DNA from: an uncultured Pseudodesulfovibrio sp.
GTDB lineage: Bacteria; Desulfobacterota; Desulfovibrionia; Desulfovibrionales; Desulfovibrionaceae
Assembly (NCBI RefSeq): GCF_963675635.1
Contig: NZ_OY776488.1
Coordinates: forward strand, 124,001-188,000
Length of the DNA: 64,000 nt
Reading direction: 5' to 3'
Each line of letters starts with the position of its first letter. The stretch's first letter is position 1. Positions 42,555 to 50,573 of the stretch are shown one piece after another. The notes under the pieces are model-generated. The model saw only the letters and a list, made by a program, of their open reading frames with translations, did not search any database and had not been told where the DNA came from. Made by a program: the position numbers and the translations under genes.

Positions 42555-42732
42555 CGTGGAATATACAAAAGAATATACAAATGATATCGGGTGGATGAAA
42601 AATGATGGTAGATTGACGAAATCATATCCTGAGAAATGATGGTGTTGTGTAGTGTTTTATCACAATTAAGCTATGTGTTATGTGTCTCTTGAAGTCGTAT
42701 TTCAATAAACTCAAGTATAATGGTGAAATCTT

Positions 42733-43653
42733 ATGAAAGTGTTTTTAAGTCACAGTAGTTGCGATAAACGAAGAGTGAAAGAAATTGCTGACTTTTTGAG
42801 GCAAAACGATATAGATTCTTGGGTTGATGAGGCTGAGATTAGAATTGGGGAAAGTTTGATTACAAAAATTTCGAAGGGCATTTATGAAACAGATTTAATC
42901 TTAGCTTTTTTGTCTGCTAGCTCCGTTGTCTCCCCATGGGTACAAAAAGAGCTTTCTTTAGCAATGAACAGAGAGATTTGCGAACGGCGGATTGCTGTAC
43001 TGCCCATCTTAATTGATGCATGCCCAATCCCTCATTTTCTTCGTGACAAGCTGTATGCGGATTTAGTGACCAAGAGTTCCTATGAAAAAGAACTGCATCG
43101 AATTGTTTCAACTATATTTTTTTATAGATCGAGTGAAGAAAACGTTTCTCCTGATTCGGGCATTGGGGCAAAGCATGGTACAACTCAAAACTTTGCGGAT
43201 GGAGGTGCAATTAATCAACAACAATCAAATGCGACCATTGGTGATAGTCCTCACAATCAGGAAGTCTTCGATCGCAATCGGAAACGTAAGAATGAAGCAA
43301 TACAACGGCTATGGATTTTCGGTTTTATTTGTGGTGTGATTATTCCAATGTTTGGGTTGGTAATGCCAGTCATGGCACTAAAGGTTGCTTATGTTTTCGG
43401 TGGTGGACTTATGGCCTTATCTTGTTTTTTTGTGGGACGAGGGCTAGCTCAAACTGTTGATGCTATTGAGGATAATCCAAACCTTTTAGCTATAACCTCT
43501 GAGGCCGGTAATTCATGGGTTTTTAGCAAAGAAGGTTGGGAGAAGTTTGCCCATTTTCATGATTACAGATGGGGGGTTAGAAAAATGCTAGTTGGCTGCC
43601 TTTTATTAGCGTTAGGATTATTGGTCTGTGCTTGTGGGCTTGTTGCTATATGA
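42733..43653 (+). CDS. TIR-domain membrane protein, probable defence effector
   Basis: A 306-residue protein. Residues 1-130 are a TIR domain (MKVFLSHSSCDK, DSWVDEAEIRIGESL) with the expected catalytic glutamate at Glu73 (SPWVQKEL). A polar Asn/Gln-rich linker (about 137-185) follows, then two spans at about 192-236 and one at about 282-303. Bacterial TIR domains often cleave NAD+ in anti-phage defence; membrane-linked ones may also act by other means. It is AT-rich compared with the chromosome and is the first gene of the island. No partner sensor is obvious. Confidence 0.8.
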   Translation: MKVFLSHSSCDKRRVKEIADFLRQNDIDSWVDEAEIRIGESLITKISKGIYETDLILAFLSASSVVSPWVQKELSLAMNREICERRIAVLPILIDACPIPHFLRDKLYADLVTKSSYEKELHRIVSTIFFYRSSEENVSPDSGIGAKHGTTQNFADGGAINQQQSNATIGDSPHNQEVFDRNRKRKNEAIQRLWIFGFICGVIIPMFGLVMPVMALKVAYVFGGGLMALSCFFVGRGLAQTVDAIEDNPNLLAITSEAGNSWVFSKEGWEKFAHFHDYRWGVRKMLVGCLLLALGLLVCACGLVAI

Positions 43654-43774
43654 ATTCATAAATCAATAGAATAATAATCTGCCCTCTTCCTCTGAACTAC
43701 GGGGATTCCTTTGATAAACAAAATTATCTCATATATAATCAATATCTTTGCTAGCTTCCATCGGGTCTACTTGA

Positions 43775-43799
43775 GAATTAGGGGACATCATACCTATTT
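43775..43799 (+). repeat. RAYT-type repeat copy 1
   Basis: GAATTAGGGGACATCATACC plus TATTT closely matches the left end of the transposase element at 46710-46736, with one G fewer and a two-base change in the centre. Confidence 0.55.
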
Positions 43800-43870
43800 A
43801 TGAATAACCCATCATATCAATCTTAGAGAATCAATCAGAGTTGATCCTGAGTCCGATTGTGGCGCTTTGT

Positions 43871-43896
43871 GTAATTAGGGGGGCGCCATACCTATT
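43871..43896 (+). repeat. RAYT-type repeat copy 2
   Basis: GTAATTAGGGGGGCGCCATA plus CCTATT, a second diverged copy in the same orientation, 96 bases after copy 1. No transposase lies between them. Confidence 0.5.
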
Positions 43897-43981
43897 TTTT
43901 CTTCCGGCCCGGCTTTCGTGGCCTCCAATCGACTCCAAGTTGAGACTGGATGCGTTTGAAGAATCTTTCATTCCCAACGAG

Positions 43982-44521
43982 ATGAGATCTGCAATGCCTT
44001 ACATCGGTTGTACCCAAAAGCTCTTAAATGAGATCAAGCCAGCACAAATCCTAGAGCCCGCTGATAAACGTGGGCTACAAGGTTGGCATGGCAACATCTA
44101 CAGATTCTTTCGCAGAAAAACCGTTCTATTGGTAAATGACGAAACTCGGTTTGCCGTATTTATGCCCGGCTTGGTCAAGAAGGACTTCATGAACTTCGAC
44201 AAGGTGTTCATAAAGCATTTCGAGATAGCTCTTCAGGGCATTGGGGCAACATCGGCTCAAATAGCCCAAGCCAAGTTGCTGCTCGGTGCGTTCTCTTATG
44301 GCAAGACCCAGAGTCGAAGTGTCCTTGGAACAATGAACGACATGAAGTTTACCATGGAGTACATGCTGAAAAATCGTCTTGGGCATTTGCCGCAGACTCG
44401 TGACGAGATTCAATGGATTACGGGGTTGCTTAATGACACGCCCTATAGCGGCAAAGACATTGATGGCTGTGTGTTTGCTGAAAGGGACATGTTGCGTTTA
44501 ATAGATGGCGCCGAGAAGTAG
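43982..44521 (+). CDS. Hypothetical protein (DUF6933-like)
   Basis: About 179 residues if started at the ATG at 43982 (MRSAMPYIGCTQKLLNEI); an open frame extends upstream through a repeat but has no ribosome site. The N-terminal CTQKLLNEI followed by a Trp (GWHGNIYR), then FRRKTVLLVNDETRFAVFMPGL resembles the DUF6933 pattern. No catalytic motif is evident. It lies in the AT-rich left half of the island, downstream of the TIR gene but 330 bases away. Confidence 0.55.
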   Translation: MRSAMPYIGCTQKLLNEIKPAQILEPADKRGLQGWHGNIYRFFRRKTVLLVNDETRFAVFMPGLVKKDFMNFDKVFIKHFEIALQGIGATSAQIAQAKLLLGAFSYGKTQSRSVLGTMNDMKFTMEYMLKNRLGHLPQTRDEIQWITGLLNDTPYSGKDIDGCVFAERDMLRLIDGAEK

Positions 44522-44557
44522 TGCGATGGGCTTATACTAAAGGGTAGGCGTGTCAAT

Positions 44558-44640
44558 CAATGATTATATAGGCTTAGAATGCTTTCTTCTAAGCCATTTT
44601 TGTGGAAAAGACACAGAGTTCGGAGTGGATCCATAAATCA
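44558..44640 (+). repeat. Decayed copy of the tRNA-proximal island junction, copy 2
   Basis: CAATGATTATATAGGCTTAG, then a hairpin (GGCTTAGAA/TTCTAAGCC) and TTTTTGTGGAA, parallels the sequence directly after tRNA-Ala (CAATGATTATAAAGGCTTAG, same hairpin, TTTTTTCGTGGAA). The tRNA-derived part itself is not recognisable here. Confidence 0.65.
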
Positions 44641-44735
44641 AAAAGATGGGAGCAATTTGCTTATTTTTTGATTTATCCGGTGCTGGTTATCGTGTGTGCG
44701 ATTTGTGCGTAAGGGCTAGGAAAAAGGAGAGTTTG

Positions 44736-45602
44736 ATGAAGAAGAAATTGAAAAAGATGTTTGAAGACACGGGCGTGGATACCTCAACCCCAGGCTTCTA
44801 TAACGACAAGAATTTCATCGCTCAGGAGCAAAATGATCCTAGCTTTCTCCAGGCATATGGATTTTGGGTGTATTATAGGAACTACAGCGACAAGTACCTC
44901 AAGAAGGTTAAGTCAATTGTTCCAACCATACTCTCGGTGGTGCAGCATGAGTTGGTGGAGGATGGGAGAATGGGGGCTTGTGTTGACGTGTCCCAAGTTC
45001 TATCCAAGATTCTTGAGAGGCACGGTATCTGGTGTGTCATGGTTGAAGGAGCTTTCAACGCTGACTACCCAGATGATGCTAACATCTCGGAGAAATACCT
45101 GTGGCATTTTGATGATCCAAAATCATTACGGGAGCGCCTGCCCCCAGGCCATGTTTGGTTGCATTGCCCTCCATATCAAGTGGTCGACATTACAATTAAA
45201 CAGCAGCCGTACACGGAAGGACAATCGGACTACTTGCCTGAAATTGTGGCGCAGGAAGAAGTTGATATATTTGATGCCAAAGTTGGAGACATTTGTAGCC
45301 CGGAAGTTCGTTCAACAATTGCAGCAATGGGGCTAACCCCGAAGGTGTTTATGACTCAAAGTGGGGTTGATGGGTTCTCTGAGCTTGTTAGGCCGGTTTC
45401 CTTTGAGGCAGAGCAAACAACTCTGAGGTATATTCCGATTTCATTCACCGCATCAGATGGTGAACTCGAGAATATGGGAAACCTCATTTTGTCAGGCCGT
45501 AATCCATGCCAACTTTACACAGATAAAGTCCTTCCGGCTTTACAGGAGTTAGAGAATAAGGGGACACCGTGCTTGTTTTCATGTCCACCTGTTGTCATTT
45601 GA
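44736..45602 (+). CDS. Hypothetical island protein
   Basis: A 288-residue soluble protein with no family I recognise. The ATG at 44736 follows AAGGAG at 44725-44730. Residues 1-12 are very basic (KKKLKKMFED). A central part has VDVSQVLSKILERHGIWCVMVEG, HVWLHCPPYQVVDITIKQQPY; the arrangement of a helical Cys/His-containing core with LHCPPYQVVDIT is slightly reminiscent of transglutaminase-like folds, but no clear catalytic triad can be shown. It is flanked by two decayed copies of the tRNA junction, so it may be the cargo of an older insertion. Confidence 0.6.
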   Translation: MKKKLKKMFEDTGVDTSTPGFYNDKNFIAQEQNDPSFLQAYGFWVYYRNYSDKYLKKVKSIVPTILSVVQHELVEDGRMGACVDVSQVLSKILERHGIWCVMVEGAFNADYPDDANISEKYLWHFDDPKSLRERLPPGHVWLHCPPYQVVDITIKQQPYTEGQSDYLPEIVAQEEVDIFDAKVGDICSPEVRSTIAAMGLTPKVFMTQSGVDGFSELVRPVSFEAEQTTLRYIPISFTASDGELENMGNLILSGRNPCQLYTDKVLPALQELENKGTPCLFSCPPVVI

Positions 45603-45606
45603 GTGA

Positions 45607-45740
45607 CATTCAAGAAGTCGTGGGTTCATTTTTTTTAAACTTTACCAAGAATTATAATGAATTGGAGAGCCTTTGTTCAACCTCTTTCCCCGTGGTACAC
45701 GCAAAATATTCAAATGAAGTCGGTGAATTCGATAAGGTGC
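45607..45740 (+). repeat. Decayed att-like copy with tRNA-Ala 3' fragment, copy 3
   Basis: CATTCAAGAAGTCGTGGGTT matches the tRNA-Ala 3' half (CATTCAAGAGGTCGTGGGTT) with one change. The next about 110 bases still align with the sequence after the tRNA (AATTATAA, CCCCGTGG, AAATATTCAAATGA against the tRNA-side AATGATTATAA, TTTCGTGG, GAATATACAAATGA). Confidence 0.65.
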
Positions 45741-45761
45741 TCATGATTTATTTATATATGG

Positions 45762-46607
45762 TTAATAATATATACCAATAGCACTTTTCTTGAACTCGCG
45801 ACCATCCCACTTGGCTGTTGGTTTGAATTTGTCTCCAAGAGGACCATCCTTTCTCAAGAACACACCAATTTCATCATAGGGTATTTCAACTTTTAAATGT
45901 CCACATGCTCCCACAGTAACTTCGTATTCAGAGAAAATGAATATTACCCCAGTATTTGAAAATGCGAATCTTGGAATATAATCTTGGTTCAAATAGTATT
46001 CATCCAGGAGACAGTCTTTTAATTTATAAAACAGTATTTCTTTTATTTTAGACAATGGGTTCTTCTTGATATCAAATACATCATAGAACTCGATGTATCG
46101 GTTGCTCCTGATGTCAATGTTGATAGATCCGTATGATCCATCACCATTCATAGCAAGGTGGTAATAGGTATATCTGTCAAATAGTATGCTTAGAATTCGA
46201 TCATTGTGCATAGATATATCGAAACTGGCATTGAAAGCAATTATATCATTATTCAAATTCCCTGCTATTGAAGCAAGTAACTCTTCATTGGTTTGGTCAA
46301 AAATAGGCCTTCCTATTAGCGATCTGATTATTGGGTATGTGACCTCAATTTTTAGATCGTCGTCCGTTATATCTTTCCCCGTGAACTTGTGGAATATCTG
46401 ATTTGATAGCGATTCAGTTTCTATCCAATATTTGCTGTAAATATAATCATAAGAACGATTAAGGACATAACTGCTGCATGGTATAATGATCGCTAATAGT
46501 GATAATAATGTTCCGATTGTTGTGTACTTATTGGGCAATGACCAATTTTGCCATTGTCTCTGTTTTGGTAGTAGATGCATGTGAAAATTCCAGTAAAATA
46601 GGTTCAT
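45762..46607 (-). CDS. Membrane-anchored DUF3298-like protein
   Basis: A 281-residue protein with one N-terminal membrane span (about 31-50) and the rest outside. The C-terminal part (YIPRFAFSNTGVIFIFSEYE, GHLKVEIPYDEIGVFL) resembles DUF3298/RsiV-type C-terminal domains. The function is unknown. Strongly AT-rich with codon use unlike the chromosome, indicating foreign origin. Confidence 0.55.
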   Translation of the reverse strand: MNLFYWNFHMHLLPKQRQWQNWSLPNKYTTIGTLLSLLAIIIPCSSYVLNRSYDYIYSKYWIETESLSNQIFHKFTGKDITDDDLKIEVTYPIIRSLIGRPIFDQTNEELLASIAGNLNNDIIAFNASFDISMHNDRILSILFDRYTYYHLAMNGDGSYGSINIDIRSNRYIEFYDVFDIKKNPLSKIKEILFYKLKDCLLDEYYLNQDYIPRFAFSNTGVIFIFSEYEVTVGACGHLKVEIPYDEIGVFLRKDGPLGDKFKPTAKWDGREFKKSAIGIYY

Positions 46608-46709
46608 TGCAAAGCGGAGATGGAAAGTAACTTGGCCAAGGGAGAGGCATGGCGTCCTCCCTGATTCTAATTAGCTGAGTTTAAGCTAGATCAAGGTCTT
46701 CTGGCCTAT

Positions 46710-47451
46710 GAATTAGGGGGACAGTATACCTAATTCTTGACTTGGTAGAGCCCATGTAGGATATTGCGCCCATGCCGAGAATTGCTCGTATTGTCGTACC
46801 CGGTGAGGCCCACCATGTGGTGCAGCGAGGAAACCGTCGATTGCCCACGTTCTTTTGCGAGGCGGATTACCAGTTGTATCTGGAACTTGTCAGGGAGTGG
46901 TGCGACAGACATTGCGTGGCCATCTGGTGTTACTGCCTGATGACCAATCATGTGCATCTGATTGCCGTTCCAGAGACCGAAAGCGGTTTGCGCCTGGCTT
47001 TCGGGGAGGCTCATCGCCGCTACTCGCTCCATGTCAACAAGCGCGAGGGATGGACCGGCCACCTGTGGCAGGATCGCTTTTCCTCCTTTGTCATGGATGA
47101 GGCGCATGCGCTCGCGGCGGCCCGCTATATCGAACGCAATCCCGTGCGTGCAGGCATGGTCTCGGACCCTGCCGATTACCCCTGGAGCAGCGCCCTGGCC
47201 CATCTGCAAGGGAGGGACGATATTCTGGTAAAGGCAGGGCCTCTGCTTTCCATGGTTCCGGATTGGCGAAGCTTCATAGCCTCAGGGGACGCGCAGGATG
47301 CTATGGATGCCTTGAGTAAGCATGCACGGACAGGCCGCCCGCTCGGCAACGACGTGTTTTTCGATCGGTTGCAAGCCCGTACAGGAGTGGACTTACGACC
47401 CCGGAAACCCGGCCCGAAGAAGCGGAATTAGGTATACTGTCCCTCTAATTC
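46710..47451 (+). mobile_element. REP-associated transposase element
   Basis: A single RAYT gene bounded by 27-bp inverted ends at 46710-46736 and 47425-47451 that match at 26 of 27 positions. The left end begins GAATTAGGGGGACAGTATAC; the right end contains the gene's own stop codon. Related repeats occur at 43775 and 43871. Confidence 0.8.
46772..47431 (+). CDS. REP-associated tyrosine transposase (IS200-like)
   Basis: A 219-residue Y1 transposase of the RAYT group. The N-terminus has PRIARIVVPGEAHHVVQRGN, the HUH metal motif is in YCLMTNHVHLIAVP, and the family's GxLWQxRFSS and YIERNPVRAG stretches are present. These enzymes act on palindromic REP sequences as single-strand DNA nucleases. 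The gene is more GC-rich than its island neighbours. Its stop codon TAG lies inside the right inverted repeat. Confidence 0.92.
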   Translation: MPRIARIVVPGEAHHVVQRGNRRLPTFFCEADYQLYLELVREWCDRHCVAIWCYCLMTNHVHLIAVPETESGLRLAFGEAHRRYSLHVNKREGWTGHLWQDRFSSFVMDEAHALAAARYIERNPVRAGMVSDPADYPWSSALAHLQGRDDILVKAGPLLSMVPDWRSFIASGDAQDAMDALSKHARTGRPLGNDVFFDRLQARTGVDLRPRKPGPKKRN

Positions 47452-47553
47452 CTAATTCCTAATCCCTTTCCCTTCACCACGATTGTAGACATCCATTGCC
47501 AATATCGCTCTAAAAACATCCATATTGATCATGTGTAATTTCCTGTTTTTAGT

Positions 47554-48306
47554 TTATTTTATGAATGGTCGAGATATTCCGCCGAGACCTTTTTTTTGGA
47601 ATGCCTCGAGGTATAGAGAGCGTCCATTTCGTGTTTTCATTGCAGCACATGGTAGTTTTTCTTTAATACCCATCGCCGTATATTTGCTGTCAGTTGTTTT
47701 AATCCATACACTACGCAGGCTATATCCTTCACCAAGCTGTTTACTGATGTCATTATGATCGACAAGCTGTAGAGACATTGGATTGTTTACATTGGTATAG
47801 CTTACCAAGATTGGTATAAATTTATCACATAAATTCAATCTGTTGGGATCGTTGTGTTCTTCAAAATTTGTTTTTTGTGGGCACTCATATGCGCGATTCG
47901 GGAGTTGGCTTAAAGTTTGTGTCCCGTGGACATCATTTTTAAAGATAAGCGTTGCAATGAGGTTTTGTCCGTCTCCCAACTCACAAAAAGCGGCTTCGCC
48001 TTTCACTCTGAGTTCGCCCATGTATATTTTCCGCAGAGAACGAATTGGATTTAGGCGATTATTAACTTCGACCATGCTGTAGCAGGAGACATCTCCACTG
48101 GGAGTCTGGACATCCATGCCAAGAAGGTAAGTGGTTGATGTTGAAAAAAGGAATGAAAGGAGGGCGAGGGAACCAGTGATCAAAACCAACGCTGTTGGGA
48201 ACGCCCAGGCCGCTTCGGCAAACAGTTTCACTGACTCTTTTTTGTGATTGTAGAGTAATACGAAAAAAAGAATGAGGAGGATAGGACTTGCCATGGCTGA
48301 CATCAT
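47554..48306 (-). CDS. Hypothetical membrane protein
   Basis: A 250-residue protein with two N-terminal membrane spans (about 7-19 and 35-58) and a soluble C-terminal domain with five scattered cysteines (VSCYSM, AAFCELGDG, YECPQK, LNLCDKF, LPCAAM). I do not recognise a family. It is AT-rich like the rest of the left half of the island. Either of two ATG codons near 48306 may be the start. Confidence 0.5.
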   Translation of the reverse strand: MMSAMASPILLILFFVLLYNHKKESVKLFAEAAWAFPTALVLITGSLALLSFLFSTSTTYLLGMDVQTPSGDVSCYSMVEVNNRLNPIRSLRKIYMGELRVKGEAAFCELGDGQNLIATLIFKNDVHGTQTLSQLPNRAYECPQKTNFEEHNDPNRLNLCDKFIPILVSYTNVNNPMSLQLVDHNDISKQLGEGYSLRSVWIKTTDSKYTAMGIKEKLPCAAMKTRNGRSLYLEAFQKKGLGGISRPFIK

Positions 48307-49099
48307 TAAAACAGTCTCAAAAGCGGAAAGCCAAATGATAGTCCAGATGATTAAGAAAGAGGTGAAGAAGGGATGTGAATGTAAAAAGGCTATCGGTTTT
48401 TTGAAAAAACAAATTATCTTCTTTGTAGGGGGGTGTGATCAATGGAAGTCATGATGGATAATAATACTCCCTTCTGTCATTCTGAGTGGAGAAGCTTTGC
48501 CAATTGTCAATAGGCGGGGCTTGCCAGTTAACCTTGCAACTAATACCCATTACGCTATCTGCTCATGGGCTTTCTACCGCGTATTCCAAGAATGGTTTAA
48601 TCAATCGATTGCCAAAAGAGATGCCTGAAAATTACAAATTCAACCCAATCATTTCCTATCGCGAGCGAGCACATTTGTCACTTTCATCGAACTTGCCACC
48701 CACGTACCACATTTTATGCTCTGAAAAACCTAATGCTCAGTCGATTGTGCCAAGTGTTAAGAAACGCCTGTTGGACAAACCAAAATCTCAACAGTCTGAA
48801 TATTCTTAATATTTATTGAGTTATCAATAGTTTTTTAGCTTTGTGGCATCTTTTTGCTCATACTTTCGACGTATTTCGCACTTTTTTAAAGCATTATAAG
48901 CCAGTCTGTCAAAAAATACGACACCCTATAGCAATATGCCTGCTTTCGCCGCACTAGCCTTGTGTTGAAGTTTTCCACAGGCCCCACCTGTGTCTTCCGT
49001 TTTCATGCGGCAAAGAGGAGCTGGAGCCAATTCCATTAAGTTTTTATTGTCATCCTCGCCGGTTGCGTTCGGCGAAAAAATCTATATCGTCTGGTGCCT
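48307..49099. other. Gene-poor stretch inside the island
   Basis: About 790 bases. A 107-codon open frame at 48486-48809 lacks a ribosome site and recognisable features. I see no repeats or RNA gene. It separates the AT-rich left part of the island from the GC-rich glycosyltransferase/CRISPR part and may mark a junction between them. Confidence 0.45.
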
Positions 49100-50311
49100 A
49101 TGCGCATACTCATCACCCACTGCAACTTTCCCGCCCAATTTCGGCACATAGCTGAGTACCTTGGCCGCAATCCCGACAACGAGGTCGTGTTTGCATGCGT
49201 AACCCCACGCCGGGAGTGGAGCATCCCAGGAGTTGCGAAAGCGGTATTTCAACCGACTGAAAGTGATGTAGGGCTCTTCCACCCGCTGAGCAGCAGCATA
49301 GATGAAGCGGTGCGGCATGGTCAGGGATTGCTTGAAGCCTGTCGCAAGCTCAAAGCAAAGGGGTTCAAGCCGGACATCATCCTGGGCCATTCCGGGTGGG
49401 GGCAGACCTTGTACCTCAAGGACGCCTTTCCCGATGTGCCGATGGTGAGCTATTTTGAATGGTATTACAGGTCGGACGGGCCGGAAACTCGGCTTTCCAA
49501 CCAGAAGGATGATTTGGGGCGGGCCGTGCTCAGGATGCGCAACACCTCAATTCTACATGACTTGGTCGCCTGCGATGTCGGAGTATCGCCGACAGCCTTT
49601 CAAAAGGCCCAATTGCCGGCAGAGCTACAGAGCAAAATTCATCAAATCCACGATGGCATCGACACTCGATACTTTGCACCAGACCCCAATATTACTATTC
49701 AAGATTTGCAGCTTCCCGGCGTTGATCTCACAGGTTGCAAGGAACTGTTGACATACTGCTCGCGGGGCCTTGAACCCTATCGGGGCTTCCCGCAATTTTA
49801 TCAGGCCCTGCCTGCCATTTTAGAGGCTCGCCCCAATTGCCATGTGCTTATCGTCGGTGAGGACAGGGTATGTTACAGCCCGAAACTGCCGGATGGCCGC
49901 ACCTATAAGCAGGAGATGATGAAAAGGGTGCGTGTGGATGAACGGCGGGTGCACTTCATTGACCCATTGCCATACGGTTTGTACAAAAGGGTACTCCAGG
50001 CCTCCACAGTCCACGCCTATCTCACCTGGCCCTTTGTCCTCTCCTGGTCCCTGCTGGAAGCCATGAGCTGCGAATGCCTCATAGTCGGATCAGACACCGA
50101 GCCGGTGCAGGAAGTGTTGCAAGACGGCCAAAACGGCTTCCTGACCTCATTCACCGATCCGAGCAGAATTGCCAAGGATATGATCCAGGCTCTTGCTATT
50201 GCACCTGATACACAGCTGATTCGTCAAGCTGCGCGCCGCACGATTCAGGGAAAGTATGCGTTGAGTTGCTGTCTCCCCCAACATATCGAGTTGCTCTCCA
50301 ACTTGATTTGA
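49100..50311 (+). CDS. GT4-family glycosyltransferase
   Basis: A 403-residue cytoplasmic glycosyltransferase of the GT-B fold. The N-terminal part (MRILITHCNFPAQFRHIAEY) is the acceptor domain. The C-terminal part has YCSRGLEPYRGFPQFYQAL and the ExxxxxxxE-type nucleotide-sugar motif in EAMSCECLIVGSDTEPVQE. ATG at 49100 is used; a GTG 6 bases earlier is possible. The sugar and acceptor are unknown; in an island it may modify surface polysaccharide and so phage receptors (speculation). Confidence 0.85.
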   Translation: MRILITHCNFPAQFRHIAEYLGRNPDNEVVFACVTPRREWSIPGVAKAVFQPTESDVGLFHPLSSSIDEAVRHGQGLLEACRKLKAKGFKPDIILGHSGWGQTLYLKDAFPDVPMVSYFEWYYRSDGPETRLSNQKDDLGRAVLRMRNTSILHDLVACDVGVSPTAFQKAQLPAELQSKIHQIHDGIDTRYFAPDPNITIQDLQLPGVDLTGCKELLTYCSRGLEPYRGFPQFYQALPAILEARPNCHVLIVGEDRVCYSPKLPDGRTYKQEMMKRVRVDERRVHFIDPLPYGLYKRVLQASTVHAYLTWPFVLSWSLLEAMSCECLIVGSDTEPVQEVLQDGQNGFLTSFTDPSRIAKDMIQALAIAPDTQLIRQAARRTIQGKYALSCCLPQHIELLSNLI

Positions 50312-50573
50312 TACCGTGTCGGTCGGCCAATAACGCCGATCAGGTTTACCCTGAACGACCTCGACTTTCGAACAATTCGTCGCGCAATGGTCAATGAGGG
50401 CTCTCGCTGAATCCGGTTTCCTAGGGGGGGCGCTCTGAAGATGGTACTAGGGGGAGCCTCTGTTCTCATTGTATGACCACTTCATCATACCGACATTCAG
50501 TCGACATCGGATATTGAGTATTTCATTATTGTTTCCCTTGTGGTAGTCCGATGCTAAACACAAGGGAGCAGTG

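Noticed and set aside
48486-48809. 107-codon open frame in the island
   Set aside because: No ribosome site, no motif, and it may be a chance frame in AT-rich DNA.
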